DNA from: Verticillium longisporum
Lineage: Eukaryota; Ascomycota; Sordariomycetes; Glomerellales; Plectosphaerellaceae
Reading direction: 5' to 3'
Length of the DNA stretch: 64,000 nt
Assembly: GCA_019188255.1 (NCBI GenBank)
Contig: JAETXT010000006.1
Coordinates: forward strand, 4,278,001 to 4,342,000
The notes below the pieces were generated by a model that was not told the origin of the DNA, searched no databases, and was given only the letters and a program-made list of their open reading frames with translations. Below are positions 57,682-64,000 of the stretch, piece after piece. A program made the translations under genes and the position numbers. The stretch's first letter is position 1; each line of letters starts with the position of its first letter.

Positions 57682-59517
57682 TTACCACTCCAACTTTTCC
57701 GACATTGATCTTTTAGCGTCCCTCTCCTCTCCGACGATGCTGGCCGGCAGCTGCCGTCGGAGTTCGGTAAAGACGACCACTTGCCTGTTGAGGCTGTCTC
57801 GCCTCGTCTGCAAAAGCTTTATAGTCTTCCTGTCGAGCACGTCCTCGACGCGCCCGATGCGCCCTGCAATGCCGACCATCTCGCGCGCCAGCCCGACGAC
57901 CTCGTTGACGCGCTCATACGCGCTGGTGTCCCTGATCCACGGCTTCCGGCTCTCGACCATCCTCGGCAGCCCGACGCTCTCGCTCGCAAGACGGTACGGT
58001 TCCCAGACCTTGTCGAGCGCGTCCGCGAGGCGCTTACAGTACGGCTTCCACTCGTCCATGTTGGCAGGGGAGAAGTCCTCGCCGCGGCCTTGGACGAGCT
58101 GGAGGTAGAGGGCAAGCGACTTTGGATCCGTCCGGCCAGCGGCTGACATGCTGTCCACTATGGCGGCTGCATTGGCGGGCATGCGTGGGCTGTTCTTGTC
58201 GCGGAGGCAGGTGGCGAAAGCAAGGCGGAAGAAGTAAGGGGTCGCGAGGGGCGGGGGGATGGCGGCGGCAAGGCTGGCAGCATCGGCGCTGGCACGTCCG
58301 AGGTGGAGGAGGCGAAGCATCTGCTCCCAGAGCTTGGCGTCGGGTTTGACGGCGTAGGTGTCAAGGATGTGATGCCAGTACCGGATGCCGGTGCGGGTGA
58401 GGCGGGCATCGGTGAGGATGGTGATGAGCAGAGACAGGGTGTTCTTCCCGGGGACAGCATACGCCACAGTCTTTTTACTCGAGGACTTGGGTGATGGGGC
58501 CGCGGGGTCGACGGCATCGTGGGGTTTGGCGTTGCTGTCTTTGTCGAACCTCGGCAGGTTCATCGTCTCAGCTGCCAGGACAAGAATGTCCTGGCTGCGG
58601 GTTGACTTGTCGAGAAGTAGCACGCGGCCCATGGCGCAGACGAGATGCTCGTCAATGACAAGGTCGCCCTTGCGCCAGTTGCGCATGACTTCCTCCCATA
58701 GAGACTTGCATCGTTCAATAGTCTGAGCTACATGCTCTTTCCGCAGCTGCTGCGATGCAGTCTTGGTAGACGCGGGGTCTTCCGCCGAAGCGCGCAGACT
58801 CTGTAGGATGGCGGTATAGGTATGTGTGTCGGGCTTGAGCTTGCTGTCATCGAGTGAATCGAGGAGGGAAAACATGGCGTCGAGGTCGCCGGCACGGCCA
58901 CAAGCCTGAAGGACTGCGTTCAAGTGGATGATGTTCGGCTTGAGCCTTGCGTCTTTGGTCATCGACTTGTACAAGCGGACCGATTCGGCCACGGCGAGCT
59001 TGGGATAGGTCGAGCGGGCGCAGCCGCGAAAGATGATGGTATACGTGAGCTCGTCGGGGTGCTGACCGCGCTTCTTCATGTCGTTCAAGAGACGGACAGC
59101 GGCGTTGAGCTTCTGGTTTTTCATCTGGTAGTCGATCAAGTGATTCCAGGAGACGACGCACTGGGCCGTCTTGCTGGCCTGTTGGACGAGGAGGAGGGCC
59201 TCATCGTAGCGATCCTTTGCGAGAGTGCGGCTGACATGCTGTGCAATGATGAAGGGGTCGTCCATGCGCTCAAGGTGCTTCTTGACCGCCCATTCCAGCT
59301 TTTGCCTGTCTTTTAGATCCAGCCTGGTGCTAGGGCGGGTCTGTCGCGAAGTAGTAGAGGCTACGGGGGCTCGAATCGCATCTTCGATCGATGAGGTTGC
59401 GAATGATCTGGTATGTTGAGAGGAAGCGGCGATGCTGAGGATCGCTAGGTCGGTGGAGATAGATGAGCTTGTCGATGAGCCCAAGGCTCTTCGAAGGCAG
59501 GCTCTACATGAAAACAT
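57682..59517 (-). CDS. Mitochondrial pentatricopeptide-repeat (PPR) protein
   Basis: Single exon. I place the start at the ATG at 59517 (611 aa), because MFSCRACLRRALGSSTSSS is a textbook mitochondrial presequence; an in-frame upstream ATG at 59610 would add 31 residues that do not look like a leader. From ~90 there are helical repeats of about 35 residues, several with PPR spacing: CVVSWNHLIDYQMKNQKLNA, HPDELTYTIIFRGCARSTYP, KPNIIHLNAVLQACGRAGDL, KPDTHTYTAILQSLRASAED. Such proteins bind organelle RNA and help its processing, stability or translation; in fungi this type resembles CCM1-like or small-subunit-associated factors. The exact target is unknown. It is divergent from POL1 (455 bp between starts). 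Confidence 0.85.
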   Translation of the reverse strand: MFSCRACLRRALGSSTSSSISTDLAILSIAASSQHTRSFATSSIEDAIRAPVASTTSRQTRPSTRLDLKDRQKLEWAVKKHLERMDDPFIIAQHVSRTLAKDRYDEALLLVQQASKTAQCVVSWNHLIDYQMKNQKLNAAVRLLNDMKKRGQHPDELTYTIIFRGCARSTYPKLAVAESVRLYKSMTKDARLKPNIIHLNAVLQACGRAGDLDAMFSLLDSLDDSKLKPDTHTYTAILQSLRASAEDPASTKTASQQLRKEHVAQTIERCKSLWEEVMRNWRKGDLVIDEHLVCAMGRVLLLDKSTRSQDILVLAAETMNLPRFDKDSNAKPHDAVDPAAPSPKSSSKKTVAYAVPGKNTLSLLITILTDARLTRTGIRYWHHILDTYAVKPDAKLWEQMLRLLHLGRASADAASLAAAIPPPLATPYFFRLAFATCLRDKNSPRMPANAAAIVDSMSAAGRTDPKSLALYLQLVQGRGEDFSPANMDEWKPYCKRLADALDKVWEPYRLASESVGLPRMVESRKPWIRDTSAYERVNEVVGLAREMVGIAGRIGRVEDVLDRKTIKLLQTRRDSLNRQVVVFTELRRQLPASIVGEERDAKRSMSEKLEW

Positions 59518-59972
59518 TGGAATGATTGCTGCGCGAAAAGGACCAATGCGAATGATCGTATCTGAAGCGATGATACATGAAGTCCAGTCGACCATGCCAT
59601 CGAGTTCCATCTCGGGAGTTTGTTCGAGAGTCTGATTGCGTTCTTGGGAGATAAGCTCCTATCTAATCGCACGCTATCCACCCACAGTGGGTGGGGCTAG
59701 AGCATGGGTTTGAAGGGAACGCGTCGTCAAGTGAACGCGCGAAACGCGTGCCGAACGTGATTAACGCGTCTCCTAACGCCCACTTTGTCTTGTCGCAGTA
59801 TATCGACCAGCCAGAGCCCCCTGGCAGGACAACCGAGCTCTTGTCCACACCACTTACCACCACAACACTTCCCCGCCAACCCTCACCTGTTCTCTTTCCA
59901 TTCTGCTGATTCGATCGGTCATGAACCAGATTCTGTCATAGTCCAACTCTTCGTTTCACCCCGTTCTGTACC
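59518..59972. promoter_or_regulatory. Divergent promoter, PPR gene / POL1
   Basis: 455 bp between the two start codons. It carries the MluI-box cluster listed next and a CT-rich stretch just before the POL1 ATG, the usual place for transcription starts in these fungi. Confidence 0.6.
59719..59769. promoter_or_regulatory. Cluster of three MluI cell-cycle boxes upstream of POL1
   Basis: Exact ACGCGT at 59719-59724, 59744-59749 and 59764-59769, with a near match (ACGCGC) at 59735-59740, all within 51 bp and about 205-255 bp before the POL1 start. A random 6-mer is expected roughly once per 4 kb, so three in 51 bp is notable. In yeasts POL1 is a classic MBF target peaking at G1/S. The sites could also influence the divergent PPR gene. 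Confidence 0.75.
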
Positions 59973-62900
59973 ATGGGGAAGACAGACAGGCGCGCCAAGC
60001 TGGCCGAGCTGAAGGCTCTCCGGCAGGCGGGCAAGAAGGCTTTCGACAACTACCAAGTCGACGACATCAACGAACTTTACGAAGAGGTCGACGAAACGCA
60101 GTACAAGAAAATCGTACGTGATCGTCTCAATGAAGATGACTTTGTCGTAGACGACAACGGCGAGGGCTATGCCGACGACGGGCGCGAAGAATGGGATCGT
60201 GTGCAGCAGTACCACTACGCTTCTGACAGCGAAGAAGATGGTTCCGGCGCCAGGGGAAGGCCAACAAAAGCTTGTCAGTACTCTGGTTCCGTCTCTAATA
60301 CCTTCCGGCGGCTGACAATCCGCAGCCAAGAAGAAACAAGCCGACGACGCAGCTAGGCGGGAGGCGAATGATCGAGATATCAGTACATACTTCACCAGTG
60401 GTGCCGGCAAGACGCAAGCGAAACCAAAGGTGAGTCGCTGGATCCCAATCGAATGAGCCTGGCTCACACAGCCCTAGGTTGCCAAAACGAAGGAAGACGA
60501 CGACTTCCTCGCAGATCTCCTCGGTGAGGTCGACACCAATGTTCCCGCTCCAGTGCCCCGTTCCACGAAACGTCACCGATCACCCGATCGCCAACAACGG
60601 AGAGTTCGAGTCGCTTCTCCCCGCCACATGAGCGGTCCCAACCGTTGGCGAAGAGAAGTAAGATTCAGGATGATCGACCATCGTCTCCTCCCGCGGCGGA
60701 CGATATGCTCATGGACGACAATTTTGTTCCCACCATGGACGACGACGAACTACCGACCCAATTTCCCATGAGCGACCCTGCCCCTCCTCGCCGGCAGCCA
60801 AAGTCGCAGAGCGCAAGGCTCAGATTAAGAAAGAGCCCGACGATGACGATGACGACATGATGGAGGTTGCTCATGCCGGCACCGTTACTGCTGCCAGTGT
60901 CAATATTGCTGGTTCCAGACCGCCCAAGAAGTTGATCAAGCCCGAGCCTTACCCAGCACCCATCACGTCATCACCTGTCAAGCAAGAATCAGCTATTGAC
61001 CCATCCGCGTGGAACGACATCACAAACAACCTCAATATCGTCAGTAGCTCGGTCTCGGAGGTCAAGAGCATCCGCAAGATCGACTACAAGGACGCCATCG
61101 AAGAGGATGGTAGCCTGAACATGTTTTGGACAGACTACACCGAAGTCAGTGGCAGCTTGTGTCTCTTCGGCAAAGTCCTGAACAAGAAGACTGGCCAGCA
61201 TGTCAGCTGTTTCGTCAAAATCGACAACATTCTGCGCAAGCTCTTCTTTCTACCACGCGAGACTCGCGTGCAGGGTGGTATCGATACGTGCGACGAGGTT
61301 GGCATGATGGACGTGTACAGTGAAGTGGACGCCCTCATGACCAAGATGAAAATCGGCAAGTACAAGATCAAGCCTTGCAACCGAAAGTATGCCTTCGAGC
61401 TACCAGACATTCCCAAGGAAGGCCAGTATCTCAAGTGCCTGTACCCCTACAATACGGCGCCACTCGATGCTGGCGAAACGGGCGAGACCTTCTCGCACGT
61501 TTTTGGCACCAACACGGCACTCTTTGAGCAGTTTGTTCTCTGGAAGAACATCATGGGGCCTTGTTGGCTGAACATCAAGGATGCCGACTTCAGCTCACTC
61601 CAAAATGCCTCTCACTGCAAGCTCGAAGTCCTCGTTGAGCACCCGAATATGGTCGCACCTCTCCGTGATTCGGAGAACCTCGAGACCCCTCCACTGACCC
61701 TCATGAGTCTTGCTATGCGAACGACTTTCAATGCCAAAGACAACAAGCTCGAGATTCTGGCTCTTAGCGCTAGAGTTTACGAAAAGGTCTCGCTGAGCGA
61801 CACCACTCCAGCCGAAAAACTGCCGTGCCGGACGTTCACTCTCGTCAGGCCGAATGGGTCAGCCTTCCCTGGCGGATTTGAGAAGCTAGCCAAAGACAGG
61901 AGCAGCAAAGGTCTAATCAAGACGTTCAAGCAAGAGTCGGAAATTCTCATGTTTTTCCTTGCTCAGCTCGATATAGTGGATCCTGACGTGATATTGGGCC
62001 ATCAGCTCGAGGGTGTGGACTACAGCGTTCTGCTCAACCGGATTCACGAGAAGAAGACACCGCAATGGTCTCGTCTCGGTCGCCTTCGACGGACTGTATG
62101 GCCTTCTTCCATTGGCAAGACTGGTGGAAACGTTTTCGCGGAGAGGCAAGTCATGTCAGGACGCCTTCTTTGCGACTTGGCCAACGATGCCGGTAAATCT
62201 GCCATGTACAAGTGTCAGTCGTGGAGCTTGACGGAAATGTGCAGTCTGTATCTCTCGGGAAACAACCATCGCCGAGAGCTCGACAATGATGCCGCGCTCA
62301 AGACGTGGGCTTCCCACTCTAAAGAAGGATTCATGGACTACGTCACCCATATCGAGGCGGACACGTACTTCATTGCGGCCCTGGCCTTACAAGTTCAGCT
62401 GCTGCCACTGACCAAGGTTCTCACGAACTTGGCTGGTAACTCCTGGGCCAGGACACTGACCGGAACTCGTGCTGAGCGAAACGAATACATTTTGCTTCAT
62501 GAGTTCCATCGAAACAAGTATATTTGTCCCGACAAGCAAGGCTTCCAGAGGGGCAAGGGCGCCAAGGAGGACGAAGAGGGCGACAGTAAGAAGAAGGACA
62601 AGTTCAAGGGTGGCTTGGTGTTTGATCCCGAAAAGGGTCTGTACGACAAGTTTGTCCTTGTCATGGACTTCAACTCTCTATACCCGTCCATCATTCAAGA
62701 GTTCAACATTTGCTTCACCACTGTCGATCGAACCGCAACAGTAAGTAGTCTTTACATCAAGACCTTAACGCTAGAGCACTGCTAACTATTTTATAGCTTG
62801 AGGATGAGGAAGAAGTCCCCGAGGTTCCCGTGGACCAAGAGCAAGGTATCCTACCCAAGCTTATCGCCACGCTCGTCAGCAGAAGAAAGCAAGTCAAGAG

Positions 62901-64000
62901 CCTCATGAAGGATAAGACTGCGACGCCCGAGCAGCTGGCTACTTGGGACATCAAGCAGCTTGCCCTGAAGCTCACAGCCAATTCTATGTACGGCTGTTTG
63001 GGTTACACCAAGTCTCGATTCTACGCCCGTCCCCTCGCCGTCTTGACGACGTACAAGGGCCGTGAGATCCCCCGAAGCATCAAGGACTTGCTCGAGAGCA
63101 GAGCTCCCCTAGTCATCTTCGGCGACACTGATTCCGTCATGATCTATGTCAACATCGAAAATGTGGCGGTTGCTTTTAATGTCGGCGCCGAGTTTAGAAA
63201 GGCTGTCTACGAGTGGTACAGGCTGCTTGAGATTGACATTGACAATGTCTTCCGACGCATTCTCTTGCAAGCAAAGAAGAAGTATGCTGCCATCAACCTT
63301 GTCGAGAACAATGGCAAGTACATTGAGAAGATGGAAGTAAAGGGTCTCGACATGAAGCGTCGCGAGTACTGCGGGCTCTCAAAGGAGATTTCTGGGAAAC
63401 TTCTTGACGAGATCCTCTCTGGCGAGGACACGGAGGTGTCAATTTCGCGTATTCACGACTATCTACGTGAGATCGCCGCCAAGATGAGGGAACAATCGAT
63501 TCCCGCACAGAAGTACATCATTTTCACACAGCTTGGAAAGGGCCCAAAGGAGTACCCCAATGGCGACACGATGCCTCAGGTCCAGGTCGCGCTTCGTGAC
63601 ATCGCTCGCGGCAAGAACGTTCGCAAGGGCGACGTTATCAGCTACATCATCACAGGCGACGGGCAGAGCTCTGAGCCCGCGCCCAAGCGAGCGTACACGC
63701 CTTCTGATGTACTGAAGCCCGAGTCGGGACTTGCACCAGATGTCGAGTGGTACATTGCCAAGCAAATCTTCCCCCCCGTGGAGCGTCTCTGCGCCAACAT
63801 TGTTGGCACCTCGACGATGCAATTGGCGGAGTGTCTGGGACTGGACATCAAGCGATACGACACGTCGAGGAGACATGACGACGGCGTAGAGAAGGATATG
63901 GAGGTCCACCCTCTCGAGTCCCAGATCCCAGACGATGTTCGCTTTGCCGACTGCACCCGCCTCAGCCTTCGCTGCCGCACATGCAAAAAGTCGTCTGTTT
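59973..64000 (+). CDS. POL1: DNA polymerase alpha catalytic subunit, partial (3' end outside window; two apparent frameshifts)
   Basis: Exons 59973-60273, 60326-60429, 60478-62740 and 62797 to the window edge; ~1290 of an expected ~1450-1480 residues. The N-terminal domain begins MGKTDRRAKLAELKALRQ and is acidic and disordered. The polymerase core shows region II MDFNSLYPSIIQEFN (~889), region III LTANSMYGCLGY (motif B) and region I FGDTDSV (motif C) with the catalytic aspartates; the cut falls after CRTCKKSS in the C-terminal zinc region. The exonuclease-like region lacks the catalytic acids, as in all Pol alpha. With primase it starts leading and lagging strands. In exon 3 one C appears missing at 60619-60622 (VRVASP to PPHERSQPLAKRSKIQDD) and one at 60781-60784 (SDPAP to SSPAAKVAERK). 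Adding both restores an uninterrupted exon. Confidence 0.94.

Noticed and set aside
59518..59610. Earlier ATG for the PPR protein at 59610
   Set aside because: It would bury the typical mitochondrial presequence 31 residues inside; kept only as an alternative.
1..64000. Transposons, RIP-degraded DNA, CRISPR arrays, secondary-metabolite cluster
   Set aside because: No transposase, reverse transcriptase or terminal repeats, no strongly AT-rich mutated blocks, no spaced direct repeats and no PKS/NRPS/terpene genes were seen.

Overview
The window is a piece of nuclear chromosome from a filamentous ascomycete (Pezizomycotina, most likely Sordariomycetes). The grounds are short GT..AG introns (about 48-140 nt) with CTAAC/CTGAC-like branch sites, compact genes on both strands without operons, ATGs in CC(A/C)ATGGC-like contexts, and families typical of this group: C2H2 plus fungal-specific regulator, GH64 glucanase, DUF7137 GPI protein, DUF4112 protein, PTM1-type membrane protein and fungal Mediator tail subunit. 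I cannot name the species. There are 22 protein-coding genes; no tRNA, rRNA, transposon, CRISPR or virus was recognised.

Layout. 1-4189 is gene-free DNA and a pyrimidine-rich leader. 4190-9487 (+): C2H2 transcription factor and GH64 beta-1,3-glucanase. 10108-17902: U-box cyclophilin (-), PTM1/GOST-like seven-helix protein (+), complex I assembly methyltransferase NDUFAF7 (-), CDK11-type kinase (+). 18169-25330 (all -): DUF7137 GPI protein, an RRM protein, decapping enzyme DCP2. 26449-36662: DUF4112 protein (+), ribonucleotide reductase small subunit (+), SRP9 (-), SWD2 (-), OAC1-like mitochondrial carrier (+), NCS2 tRNA thiolation protein (-). 38407-50690: two-PH-domain protein (+), probable Mediator subunit 2 (-), PUB1/TIA1-type RNA-binding protein (+), CTP synthase (+). 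51941-64000: YAK1 kinase (+), YRA1/ALY-like RNA-binding protein (+), mitochondrial PPR protein (-), and the first ~1290 residues of DNA polymerase alpha POL1 (+), which runs off the window.

These are almost all core housekeeping genes. RNA handling is well represented (DCP2, PUB1, YRA1-like, SRP9, NCS2, U-box cyclophilin, CDK11, MED2), and DNA-precursor supply and replication appear as RNR2, CTP synthase and POL1. RNR2 and POL1 both carry ACGCGT (MluI-box) sites upstream, as expected for S-phase genes driven by MBF.

The strongest unusual signal is technical. In at least six genes (PTM1-like, SWD2, CTP synthase, YAK1, POL1 and probably the RRM gene and MED2) the conserved reading frame jumps by one base, nearly always at a short homopolymer and nearly always as if one base were missing. 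These look like assembly errors rather than pseudogenes. I did not find a convincing undescribed biological system; the least understood real genes are the DUF7137 protein, the DUF4112 protein, the RRM protein, the two-PH-domain protein and the C2H2 regulator.
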